A stretch of DNA of 64,000 nucleotides from Heliopora coerulea (taxonomy: Eukaryota > Cnidaria > Anthozoa > Scleralcyonacea > Helioporidae): contig JASJOG010000072.1 in NCBI GenBank assembly GCA_030142905.1, positions 124,001-188,000 on the forward strand, in the 5' to 3' direction. The notes under the pieces are model-generated. The model had not been told where the DNA came from. It made no database searches and worked only from the letters and a program-made list of their open reading frames with translations. The translations under genes and the position numbers were made by a program. Below are positions 53,923 to 64,000 of the stretch, piece by piece (within the stretch, counting starts at the first letter, position 1; each line of letters starts with the position of its first letter).

Positions 53923-54119
53923 ACAAAGTGGTACTGTAATTTTTTAAAAAGTTATAAATTTGTGTCAGAAATTGTATTTAGGGAACCATTAAAATGTTTT
54001 CAGGTCATGCTGTTCAAGATGTGTTAGACATTAAACACTTGGGAAAGCCCCGAGCTCCAGAACAGAAAAGGATCTGATAACCTTAAAAACTGAGTGCTGT
54101 GTTCAAGTGGTGAACGATG

Positions 54120-54268
54120 TGTAAAAAGCCAAAAGGATCAGGAACTGCCGAAACTTATTGGATGAGAAACTGGTATTTCAAGCTATGACCCTTTGTTGAA
54201 ATGAAGCGTCTTCACTCGGAGGTCACATAATAAGTTTCGGCAGTTCCCTGAACTTTTCGGCTTTTCAC
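54120..54268. mobile_element. foldback element
   Basis: GTAAAAAGCCAAAAGGATCA, then GGAACTGCCGAAACTTATT, at the left is mirrored by AATAAGTTTCGGCAGTTCCC and TTCGGCTTTTCAC at the right. About 150 bp; its ends resemble the element at 37086. Confidence 0.75.
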
Positions 54269-55521
54269 ATAACATTCTGAAAGTTGCAGGATCATGTCCC
54301 ATTTGGACGTAAAGGATTTCCTCGGTGTCGAGGGCTTAACACAGCTTAAAAAAGAAGAAACAACACAACATTAAGTCATAAATTGCATACCCTGGAGAGT
54401 TGTATTGTACTTGTGTTGAAAGGGTAGCATTGAGATGTAAATTTTATTGCTAAAGCACTTTCATGGTTGTCAGATGTGTTTTCTTTTTACACTGGTAGTG
54501 ATGGACCAGTTCTTCTAATGGTAATTAGCTTCTTGTAGTAGTACGTTGAATGTTTTTCATAGTTGTAATACATGTGGAAGAGTTATGACTGGCGATACGC
54601 AAATTTCCTCTAGCTCGGATTTTAAAAAGCTAATTTATGAAAAAAATTGTCGTGATTCCTCTTACTGCTCACTCTATGGTTGAAAATGCAAAGAGTCCAA
54701 GACAGCAAAAAACACTTGAAATAATTCGTCAGTTGTAGTGAAGGTCTAATGTAAACGTAAACCTGGAAAGAAAGGACAAAAAAGAAAGAAAAAGAGAAAT
54801 GGAAAAACTGTAAAAAACTACCTCTGACCACAGCAAATCAATGTAAAACTATTAATGAATTGAAATATCAGTCCTTTCAGAGATAAATATAACCCTTTCT
54901 AGTTCAACCTAGTGCAAAATATATCTGCCATCACGTTTTTATTTCAAGGCAGCGACAAGATTCATTTTATTCAAATTGTTCAACATCTAGAAATCAGAAG
55001 ACTGTGTGTCGACAAGTCTGAACCAATATTTTCCTGCTGCTAAAACAATGCCTTGCCTGTCAATCAAGAGACTTCCATTACAAAACTGTTCTTGTACTTT
55101 GGCTATAACTATGGTTATATATAGCTCATTTCATCAAACTTTTCTTTTGATTTTATTAGCAAAAATAATTCCAGGGTCGTAGCAAGGGGACAGGCCACCC
55201 ACCCAATAATTTCATGAGACAAGGTTTTTCCTTTGGGAAAGAAACAGCTGAACACTATATTTCAGTTAAATAATTTTTCTTTATAATAATAGTTCATTTA
55301 CAATAGCTGCTTGTTTTTACAGAATATTTATGCTTCTTTCAAGCCCCTCAAACACCCTTTGGTTTGGTTTCAGTGTCCAGTGCACCCCCCAATTTTTCTC
55401 CTGCTATGGCCCTGAATTCTGTTTTAGTTGAGATATGCAAGCAGTTTCCTACATCAATCATTGGACCAGTACTTTATTAATGTTTTCATGCCTGTGTTTT
55501 AACAAATAGAAAATTGTTTGA

Positions 55522-55668
55522 GTGTCTCTATGCTGTGATAGAAATATGAATGATATCATTTCAACTGGAAAAATACCTAGTGAAAACATGAGGCTTAGCC
55601 AAGTGTTTTCTGGTATTTATGCAGTTGAAATGGCATCATTCATGTTTCTATCACAGCACAGAGATGTG
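55522..55668. mobile_element. foldback element
   Basis: Left GTCTCTATGCTGTGATAGAA matches in inverse the right TTTCTATCACAGCACAGAGA. Inner ATGAATGATATCATTTCAAC and its inverse GTTGAAATGGCATCATTCAT continue the stem, so almost the whole unit folds. Confidence 0.8.
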
Positions 55669-58012
55669 AAAGCTATTTTCTATTTGTTTTCTAAAATAGC
55701 CAAGGGTTTTTCAAGCTTTTGTGATGTCATCCATGCCTCTGTACTCCAATACAAAATGAAAATGATGTCATCCATGTCTCTGTATTCTGAGAGAAAATGA
55801 GGCTCATCCAGTCAGAGGATGTGTAGGATGCATGTTACTTTATAAAACACCTTTGAATCAACTGTAAGGAATTCAGCATTTTGCCCAAACTTCTCTTACT
55901 TTAGAAACAATTGGGACAGCTGGGTGTAGCTGGCCAAATTTTTATCTAAAGGGTTGTTTTTTCTATGATGGAAACAGTTGCATGATGTTATTGAAAAAGT
56001 AGAGTACTGCACAGGCAGTGATAAATGATTTATTTGAAAAGCCAAAAAGGATGAGGGAACTGTTTTGAGCAAAGGCCTTTCATAGGAGTGAAACGAATAT
56101 CTCCTCAGATACAATTTAGCAGTTCCCTCACCATGACGGTGGTGGTACAGTTGTTTTGTCCTGTCCAGCCTTCATAAAAACCCCAGAAGTGTGTAAATAC
56201 TGAGACTGTTGTTCAGATACATACAAAAGCATAAAAGTCATAAGTTTAATGTATAATTTAAATTATTTCAAGTATTACAATTTTTAGAACTTTGTGAATA
56301 ATTATAATAATAAATAGGTAAGACAATGCAAAATTTCCTCTTCACCAATATGTACATAACAACACACTTTACAGGTTAATTTACAATCTTTGCCTCACAG
56401 TTTTCCCACTGAAATTGCCAACCAGTACAGTGCACCTATACATCGACACACCATAATTACCAAATCTCTTTTGACAAATGTTAAGATTAAGTTTGTGATA
56501 CAAAATTGTTGACTCATTTTAAAACACCAATAAAAACAATAGGGGTTATAAACAGGCATGTTATTGGCAAATCAATTTGACTGTTGACCAGTGTGAGGTC
56601 TGCATGGAATGACATTGGTGAGAAGACCAATATCATCCTATCAAAATAAAACAAGCTTATTCAGTTGGTTATATACATGAGCTATATACCTGAGTAGTCA
56701 TCACCTATTACAACAGCCACTCAATTTTTTTGATAATTTATACAAGCTATACACTTTGTGTGGCCTGTTTCAAGCTATTTTAATAGGTGCTTGATGGAGA
56801 ACACTTTGACATTTCTGTGAAAGTTTTGAATGTTTTTATGACTATGATATGTAATTAAAGTTCTTCAAATGTTTTTGCTTGAAGTATATTCCTTAAAAAA
56901 TCTTGTAATTAACCTTTTGCCTTGTTGCTGAAGCTTTTCAAAGATATGACAGGCAGTTACAGGCCATAAGAAGTCAAAACTGAACAACTCATCCCACATA
57001 AGAATAGTTTGATTACAATTTAAGAAACAAGCCTTTTTATGCTTGTGTTCATTGTTCAGAAACAATGATACTATTCATGAAGGTAAACATATTCACTAAA
57101 GTGAAACTACTTATGCACACCATCAAATGTGTTGAGAATATGTCCAGTAATGCAGCAGTAGTGTCACAAATCCCCAAACACAGGCAACATTTTGACCATG
57201 TCTCCCCATGGGAATGTTTCATTTAATGGTTACATCTAGTACATAATAACCTTGTGCATGCCACAATTTCAGAGTGCCTAAATGGTGTAAGAGACTGAAG
57301 TGTAGATTGAAGATTGCATTATAATTATACCAATCAAATATGCAGCAGTTAACGCATGTAAGGTTATAACAGATTTATGTCAAGATAAGCAAAAATGTCA
57401 AAACAAACAACATTGGGTGGAAATGCACAACTGTAAATTTCTTTTGTATGTATTTATAAGAACTGTGTATTCATTCCATCTTCAGTTAAACAACTAGAGA
57501 AATCATGACTAGTAAAGTGGAGAAAATGTTACAGGGTGTTGCTGTTGGATGTAACTGCCATGACTGACCTGTTAACAACTTAAAAAATATGATGGGTAGT
57601 TACTGGTACATTGCTGGTGTACTGCAGGGGTCAAACTTCTGAGATTGGTGAACCTTTGTGGGTTTCTTAGTCAAGAAAAGACTACAGCTGTGGACACAGG
57701 GTAACTATGTATTCAATCAGTTGCAGCAATAGTATTTAAATACTAATTGGCATAAACAAAGATGAAATTTACAAGGATAGAGCAAAATGAAACTTAGAGT
57801 TGTGGATAAGCTTTAAAGAAAAAAATGTCAGGTAAGGCTTTCACCAACTCAGTTTCACTTTTGTTTTCTTAAATTTTGCTACCCTGAATTATTCTTTTTA
57901 TATACCATTCATACATATAATCAAGTATGGTAACAGAGTTTTGAGTTGGACAACTGTTTTTCCTTAACATTAAAGCTCTAAAATACAATACGAATTGAGA
58001 AATAAATATCTG

Positions 58013-58018
58013 TTTATT
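58013..58018 (-). terminator. DAXX: DAXX polyadenylation signal (AATAAA on minus strand)
   Basis: TTTATT on the plus strand lies only seven bases past the DAXX stop codon. Other TTTATT/TTTAAT words occur further along, so a short 3' UTR is likely but not certain. Confidence 0.4.
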
Positions 58019-58024
58019 TTTACC

Positions 58025-60403
58025 TTAATCATCATCAATGACAATGATTTCATGTTCTTGTTCTTCTGAAGGTATACAATGATTCGTTGCACTAATAGTA
58101 CTTACTGCTTTTCTGGTACTCTTGGCAGTTGAACAGACACCTTGACTGTTCAAACCATTATTCACAGATTTATCATGTATGTTTTTAAGAGATGGCTTAA
58201 GTGCATTAAGAGTCCTTTCCCTAAACATCTGTCGCTGTTCAACAGATATTTGTGGTTTTCCATTCTTGGGAACTGGGTAATTGCTTTCATTGAAAACCAT
58301 CTTAACGGCTAATGGTTTCTTTGATGTTATTTCTTTGTTTCCAGGAGGAAGAGAAACCACTGTTTCAGTGGAATTCTCTTTAGTCTGAGAACATGGAGCC
58401 TTCAGTCTTTTATTTTTTAAGGCCAAGATTACTTTTTGTAAAGGGCTGCTGCCAGTGTTTAACTCTTCCAACTGCAACTCACTTGATGCTTTTCGCTTCT
58501 TTAAATTATTTTCACCCAGCTTGTTTTCAGAACTTGCATCTGGTGACTCTGATTTGGTGTTGCCACTAGTGGTGTATGTTTTACATAAATTTAGGTTCCC
58601 TATGTCAGATTTTTGTTCATTGGGTGGTGTAGGAACACCAACCTCTGTACACTCAGAAGTGTTATGGGATTGATTAGAATTTGACTTACAAGCTTTTTCT
58701 TCTGGTTGATTAACTATGATTTGGCAATCATCATTGAAAACTGGTGGGGAGTGAACTACAGAAGTCTCAATGTTAATATTTGATGTGGTAGCACAATCTT
58801 CAGTGGTCAAAAGAGTTCTTGATGAGCCTGGGGGTGTAGCATCCATGGAGTCTTCATTTGACTCTGAAGATACGTATTTCTCAGTTCTGGGTGTATCATC
58901 ATCCAAACTTTCAGTTGCATGATTTGATCTTGTTGGACGACAGTCATTCATGAAATTCTTGTTCAATGAACATTGTTGAAATCCATCTGTTGAGTCTTCA
59001 TCTGATATTGATGCATACTTCACTGGTCTAGGCATTTCTTGCTCTTCATCTGTGGTTGTCACTTCACTATTTACTTCACCATTTTCTTCTGGCAATACAG
59101 AAACTTTATCTGTTGAAGTTGAAGAAATTCCTTTCTTTCCAGCCTTCCCATACCGTTCAAGATGAGTGAACTTGGTATAAACCTGCTTCAGATTTCTCTT
59201 GGAAATCTTTCTATTTCTTTCCAATTGTTTACAAAGTTCTTGGCTCGACAACGCTGGATCTTCTTCGCTTTTGAAATCGTCTAAAAGATGTGATCCAAAA
59301 TTGAATACAAGGTCCTTTTCTCTCAGTCTCTGAAGCTTGTTGCCAATATCTGTGAAGACATCGACAATAACCCCGTTTAAAACCTGTGGAGACATTCTTA
59401 AATCGTGTCTCTCATTTGCAGTAAGCACTACATTGCGAATGTCAAAGTAATCTGGAAATCTCCCCCGCTTCTCCTCCAGAAATCTTTCAATAGCTCTATC
59501 AATGATTGGATAGCCAGTGCAACTGGCCCGGATCTTTTTCTCCACAACACGCCCAGTGTTTGGTGGCCGACCCAAAATTTTGCACAACTTATTCCACGTC
59601 TTGTCAAATTTCTTTTTCAACCTATTTTCTTTGATGTAGCTGCTGTCAGCCATTTCCATTTCATCCAAGGTAAGTTCAGATTTATTGAGGATTTTTATTT
59701 CTTGTGATATTTCCTTAAGCCTTCGTTCCAGCTTCAGTACTAATTTCTTCTTCTGTCTCACTGAAAGATCCTTGGTGGTAATCTTGCCAGACCTTGGAAA
59801 CTTGGCTTCCTCGCTTTCATACGAAGACGATGTTGACGGGAGGTCAGTAGGTTTCTTACGTTCAACTTCGCAAACAAAACAAACATCATCGTCGGAAACA
59901 TCGACAGTGTTTCGGTGTATTTCTTGAGAATCGTCCGTGGTATGCTTTGAAAATGTTTCTCGGTTTTCATTCACTTTAAAATCGCGCGCCTCGGTGACGT
60001 CAAAATCGCCACAGCTTGTCCTTCGTCCATTGAGGTTGTCATTATGATTCGTGACAGTCGGCTGTTTCGGCGATTTATCGCTCATGAGCATCTTACAAAC
60101 GTTTGCCATGTAAACATAAGCGTTTTCTTTTTTAACTAGGGTGGTATAACGTTTTAACATTCTTATGGTTTCTTTGGAGCAGACGAAATCCCTCGGAGCT
60201 TCTTTAAATTTCTTTCGCGCAAGAATGAGCGCTTCCTTTTCCATAATGTGTGGTCGGCAAGCCAAAATAAAACGATCGAATAAATAGATCACATCGTCCA
60301 TATTTTCTTCGTTGACTTCATCATCACTGGAAAGCAAAATGACTTCTGAATTGTTGGAATTTTGCGTTGACGTGCTCCTACCTACGTGTTCAACAACCGC
60401 CAT
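58025..60403 (-). CDS. DAXX: DAXX homologue, histone H3.3 chaperone, intronless
   Basis: A death-domain-associated protein that, with ATRX, deposits H3.3 at heterochromatin and works through SUMO interactions. One 792-aa exon starting MAVVEHVGRS. Visible parts: an N-terminal SUMO-interacting motif (SEVILLSSDDE, about 20-30); the DAXX helical bundle (about 36-110; VIYLFDRFILACRPHIMEKE); an acidic, low-complexity stretch; the histone-binding domain (about 215-418; KKLVLKLERRLKEISQEIK, KIRASCTGYPIIDRAIERFL, RNVVLTANERHDLRMSPQVL, LVFNFGSHLLDDF, SKRNLKQVYTKFTHLERYG); a long disordered Ser/Asp/Glu region; and a C-terminal SIM, EIIVIDDD, as the very last residues. Length is close to vertebrate DAXX (about 740). 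Lack of introns contrasts with neighbouring genes and with vertebrate DAXX. The frame is intact. Confidence 0.93.
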   Translation of the reverse strand: MAVVEHVGRSTSTQNSNNSEVILLSSDDEVNEENMDDVIYLFDRFILACRPHIMEKEALILARKKFKEAPRDFVCSKETIRMLKRYTTLVKKENAYVYMANVCKMLMSDKSPKQPTVTNHNDNLNGRRTSCGDFDVTEARDFKVNENRETFSKHTTDDSQEIHRNTVDVSDDDVCFVCEVERKKPTDLPSTSSSYESEEAKFPRSGKITTKDLSVRQKKKLVLKLERRLKEISQEIKILNKSELTLDEMEMADSSYIKENRLKKKFDKTWNKLCKILGRPPNTGRVVEKKIRASCTGYPIIDRAIERFLEEKRGRFPDYFDIRNVVLTANERHDLRMSPQVLNGVIVDVFTDIGNKLQRLREKDLVFNFGSHLLDDFKSEEDPALSSQELCKQLERNRKISKRNLKQVYTKFTHLERYGKAGKKGISSTSTDKVSVLPEENGEVNSEVTTTDEEQEMPRPVKYASISDEDSTDGFQQCSLNKNFMNDCRPTRSNHATESLDDDTPRTEKYVSSESNEDSMDATPPGSSRTLLTTEDCATTSNINIETSVVHSPPVFNDDCQIIVNQPEEKACKSNSNQSHNTSECTEVGVPTPPNEQKSDIGNLNLCKTYTTSGNTKSESPDASSENKLGENNLKKRKASSELQLEELNTGSSPLQKVILALKNKRLKAPCSQTKENSTETVVSLPPGNKEITSKKPLAVKMVFNESNYPVPKNGKPQISVEQRQMFRERTLNALKPSLKNIHDKSVNNGLNSQGVCSTAKSTRKAVSTISATNHCIPSEEQEHEIIVIDDD

Positions 60404-61879
60404 GATGGATTCGTTGAACCATGCAGCGAATGATCGAAAGAAAAGAAACTGACATCAAGTATTAATCACCTAATAAGGAATAATTTATGTGCATATTTTC
60501 CTGATACTTTAAATAATTTATTCCTTTTATGATAATTATTCCATAAATGGACATGCTTACCATAAATGGATCTGAACATAGTTAATTAATGCAATCTAAA
60601 AATAGAATATTTCATTTGCATCGAATTCCAAGAGATAATGAGAGAAGGACTTTCAACCCCACAATCACTTCTTTCTTTAGACCCTTGAAATTTTACTTTC
60701 GAGTTGTGTTTGGTTAGACGACGGTCATTCGTTTTCCAAACCCTTCAGAAGGAAATCCGCGGGCAAGGCAAGGGGAGTAGATGCAACATGCGTCACCACC
60801 CGGATTTCCGATTCGCACATATCATTCCCTATCCTGATCACTGTCACCGTTCGTCCTTCGTCAGGGCAAAATGTATTTAGTGATTCTGTTATTACATTTC
60901 ATACTCCGTTGACATTTGGGGAGAGAGATTTGCCGCAAGGAACTTGCCTCGAGGAGAAATTAAAGGATGGTTATTTAATTTATGCTATTGCCAACATAAA
61001 TTAATCTTCCTCTGTTAAAGAAAATGCTTATAAAAAATGGAGCTTCCATAAATTATTCGATCTGTTGAACGTTGGATTTTGAAGTTATTATTCAGTTGGG
61101 TCGTTTTGATCAATTTGATGTTATACGCAAGGGTCCCTTGGCTTGCGTATGCGGATGGGGTGCAGTTATGAGGGTAATTTTCCGTCCGGAGACTTTTGTT
61201 TCATGTATACCGTAATTTCCTATGAAACTTATCGTATAAAAAATGTCGACCAGGATGTCTCAATCCCTTCAGGAAAATAACTCTTTATCTCCGTGGGAAA
61301 AGAGTTTAGTCCGTTCAAAAATATCAAACGACTTTTTTCACGCTTTTTCATTTGTACCTGGAAAGACAAATATAGGCAATTAAATAGGATGAAGTGCGCT
61401 TCGTACTTAAAAACCACACCAGTTAAATAGTTCAATTTAAGCTAAAATTTGTTGTGCAGCAACTACGAATTTCAAGGCTTAGTTACCGCTTTTTTCGGCA
61501 AGCTGGCTGATGGCATTAGCAACCACTGACATAACGCTAGATGTCATCAGTCAACTTATTTAACGAAGCAGCAACAAGCACGTGAAATTTGAAGTAGGGA
61601 CGCAAGTTCCACATATTGTATATCTATACGGAAAGAGATATATAGGCAACTAGAAAGACGGACAGACAGATAAGTACAGATATAAAGGTACAGGTTTCAA
61701 AATATTTCACATAAAAATATTAACTTCAATCCAACTGTAAGTCACTGAAGTCATTGTGAGCTATGCGTTTTCGTTTACTTTAAAGAATGTTTCCATAGCA
61801 CAACATGGCGCACGGACCTCAGCTGTTCATGTAACGTTTTGATATTTTTTGTGAAAATGTTTCTCTTTGTTGAAAAATT
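60404..61879. other. divergent promoter region between DAXX (minus) and WDR47 (plus)
   Basis: 1.48 kb separates the two start codons, so the 5' flanks of both genes lie here. No TATA box or CpG island stands out. The part 60480-60600 is AT-rich, and the rest has ordinary CpG content, unlike the CpG-poor block to its left. No coding exon recognised. Confidence 0.5.
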
Positions 61880-63915
61880 ATGGCATCTACAAAAATATCT
61901 CTGCAAGAAGATAGTATTCTCAAGCTTATCCTCGAATTCTTGACCACTCGAAAGCTATATAAAGCGGCTAGAGCTTTGGAAAAGGAAGCAAGTATCGTCA
62001 ACTGTCCCTATTCTGAAAATGTTACGTTCCTTCGAGAACTGGTTTTGGATGGTGAGTGGGATGCTGTGGAAGACTTTGCACAACCTTTGGACGAAATGCA
62101 AGACTTTGACTGCCGAAGGTTTCACTATCTCGTGACGAAGCAGAAATATTTAGAAATACTATTTGAAAAATGCGAAGGAAATGTCAAAGATGAACAGGCG
62201 CTCAGGGATAGTCTGGTTTCTTGCTTAAATTCCTTGCAAAAGTATTGCCCATTTAAAGATCAATTTAATAAATTGTATTGGTATTTGTCTGTACCATCAT
62301 TGAGAGAAGAACCTGAATTTTCGAAGTGGAATGTTGACTCGTCGAGAATGGTACTTTTCGAAGAGATAATTTCACTGTTAAAACCTATTATGCCTTTGTC
62401 TTCGAGTGAGCAGAATTCCAGGACAACCCAAAGGTTACTAGATTTGGTTTCTGAAGGACTGCTATATGAGAACTGTATCGAATTTTGCCAGAAACAAGCA
62501 ATGCACAAGACCACTGACTCAGACTTTAATCTGACAGAGATAAGGACCGATTTTTTTCGAGTTCAGCAACCAAAAAGCTGTGGAAATTTTTATTCTTGGT
62601 TGCACAGTCTTGCTCCTGAAAGCTTTGTGATACCATTTGAAGAACTGAACATTGAAGTCGAACTTGAGAGGCAAAAAAGGACCAGAGCATGTGTTGACAT
62701 CAAGAACAATGCCCTCAGTAGAAGTTTAACTTTGGAGTCGGGAACTCCCTACAAGAGCTTGTATAATGGTTGTAGGAAAGACGAGAGGAGGCGTCCATCA
62801 GATTGGAAAGGAGTAGTCCATCATGATCAGTTTGAGTTCAACATTAAGGATGTGTCACAGTCGTGTGCAGACTTTGATTTTTTAGTGAGCACTGATAAAG
62901 ATCTGTCTGATCCTGTGGGTGAGGTAGGTGACAAGTTATTCACAGAAGAAGTTGCTGTTCCGAAACCTAAAATGGAATGTGACAGTAGGTTTAAAACTAG
63001 TCAATCTCCAATCAAAATGAGGAAGAACCAACAGGAAGTAGTTTTACAAAGGCTGGAGGAACATAAAAGAAGGCAGCAAGAACTCCATCAGCAATTGGCA
63101 GAAATGACAGCTAATTTGGGAAAGGAAAATGGAAACTTAGAAACATTAAATGTTAATGGAGATAATAATGAGGTAACTAGTGGTAAAAGCTTTGAAGCCC
63201 TTCAGAAAAGTAAAGAGAGCTTTAGATTTCTGAATGAAACATATAAGTCTCCCAAAGCAAGTATCAGTTCCACAAACAATATTGTGAATTCTGCATCTGT
63301 GAGGGGAAAGAAAGACACTGGTGAGAAGTTAAAAGCACTTGTAGATGAAAATAAACACTTTGTATTTCCTCAACCAACACCTTCAAGCAGACCCCAAAGA
63401 ATAAGCATTCCAGATGAAAGCCACATGGGAAATGACTCTTCACAATCTTTGTCAATGCCAACTTCTGCCACAGTACCTAAAACACCTGTGAACAATGTTT
63501 TGCCACCTGGACTTGTGAACCTCACTGATGGCTCGGGGGTATTTAACACAAGGTAGAGTATATTTTCAATGAAGCATCATGTCAATAGGTTATTGTGATG
63601 GAGAAAAATATGTTAAAGCTAACCAATTTTTATGGAAAATATATTCAGGTTTTCTACAGTTCTTTTAAAAGCTGCATGTTCAAGTAATGCATTTTGTTGT
63701 AATAGATGTATGTATGGTTTTCAAATAAATACCACATTTTTTGTTATTTCTTTAGCACACCAAAGAGTCATCGTCAAGCTTTTATGACCCCTCCTCCACC
63801 CACATCACCAGTTATATCCGAACAAAAAGCTCCAAGGGATGAAAAACAGATGAATGAATCTCATCAAGATGGAATGAATCCACAAGAAATAAAGAACTTT
63901 AAGAAATCTGAAGTG
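61880..63915 (+). CDS. WDR47: WDR47 (nemitin) homologue, first two coding exons (3' end outside window)
   Basis: A microtubule-associated WD40 protein with LisH and CTLH modules that in animals protects microtubule minus ends with CAMSAP proteins. Exons 61880-63552 and 63756-63915 give 611 aa before the window ends. It begins MASTKISLQEDSILKLILEF, with LisH at about 10-40 and CTLH at about 44-102 (LRELVLDGEWDAVEDFAQPL, RFHYLVTKQKYLEIL). Then come YCPFKDQFNKLYWYLSVPSL, LLYENCIEFCQKQ and a disordered, Ser/Asn-rich linker with a Gln/Glu-rich helix (VVLQRLEEHKRRQQELHQQL). All follow WDR47 in order. The ATG at 61880 gives the same N-terminal spacing before the LisH helix. Donors at 63553 and 63916 are in good context. 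The WD40 repeats must lie downstream. Confidence 0.92.
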
Positions 63916-64000
63916 GTAGGTTTTTGTGATGGATTCATGTTCTGTGGTATAAACTATCTTGAAGTGAAATTAATTTCTTATTATTTAATTTTCTCCTGGT

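Larger units (their letters stand above)
53923..58024. other. convergent intergenic region between the receptor-like gene and DAXX
   Basis: Non-coding and CpG-poor. An ATTAAA at 53988-53993 could serve the upstream gene, and TTTATT at 58013-58018 is an AATAAA for DAXX on the minus strand. It holds foldbacks at 54120-54268 and 55522-55668, a foldback-family arm near 56040-56130, and two tandem copies of GATGTCATCCATG at about 55722 and 55764. Confidence 0.55.

Overview
This window reads as nuclear DNA of an invertebrate animal, most likely an anthozoan cnidarian and probably a stony coral. The genes are metazoan with many short exons. The introns are AT-rich with GT-AG borders and are packed with small foldback transposons, tRNA-derived SINEs and Penelope-like retroelements. 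The taxon is an inference from gene content and repeat style; no marker gene is present. Exon borders were set by hand from homology, splice signals and reading-phase continuity.

Layout. (1) 1-13182, plus: the C-terminal 12 exons of an RNA helicase A (DHX9) homologue; the gene starts upstream of the window. Its introns hold a MITE, two tRNA-like SINEs and a Penelope-like element (PLE) that landed inside one of the SINEs. (2) 13183-19956: mostly non-coding, with one unrecognised orphan exon-like ORF (14033-14459). (3) 20022-35245, plus: a complete roquin (RC3H) gene of 13 coding exons, about 1172 aa, including one GC-AG intron. (4) 35246-38160: non-coding, with foldback elements. (5) 38161-45313, plus: a complete 12-exon mitoguardin (MIGA) gene, 467 aa. 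(6) 45314-48373: non-coding, with a decayed PLE tail. (7) 48374-53922, plus: a large unassigned single-pass membrane protein (CUB-like, Cys-rich repeats, EGF, SEA-like, F5/8C, TM), 1237 aa, of which 1100 aa lie in one exon. (8) 53923-58024: CpG-poor non-coding DNA with foldbacks. (9) 58025-60403, minus: an intronless DAXX homologue, 792 aa. (10) 61880 to the window end, plus: the first two coding exons of a WDR47 (nemitin) homologue, head-to-head with DAXX.

The genes do not form a pathway or operon. DHX9 and roquin both handle structured RNA: DHX9 unwinds dsRNA, and roquin binds stem-loops in 3' UTRs. Mitoguardin acts at the outer mitochondrial membrane, DAXX is a histone H3.3 chaperone, and WDR47 is a microtubule-associated protein. 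The points most worth a second look are the PLE-in-SINE insertion with its target-site duplication and hammerhead-like core, the duplicated DHX9 exon end with a mutated donor, the GC-AG intron of roquin next to a transposon copy, the domain architecture of the large receptor-like gene, and the patchwork of CpG-depleted blocks whose edges fall inside genes.
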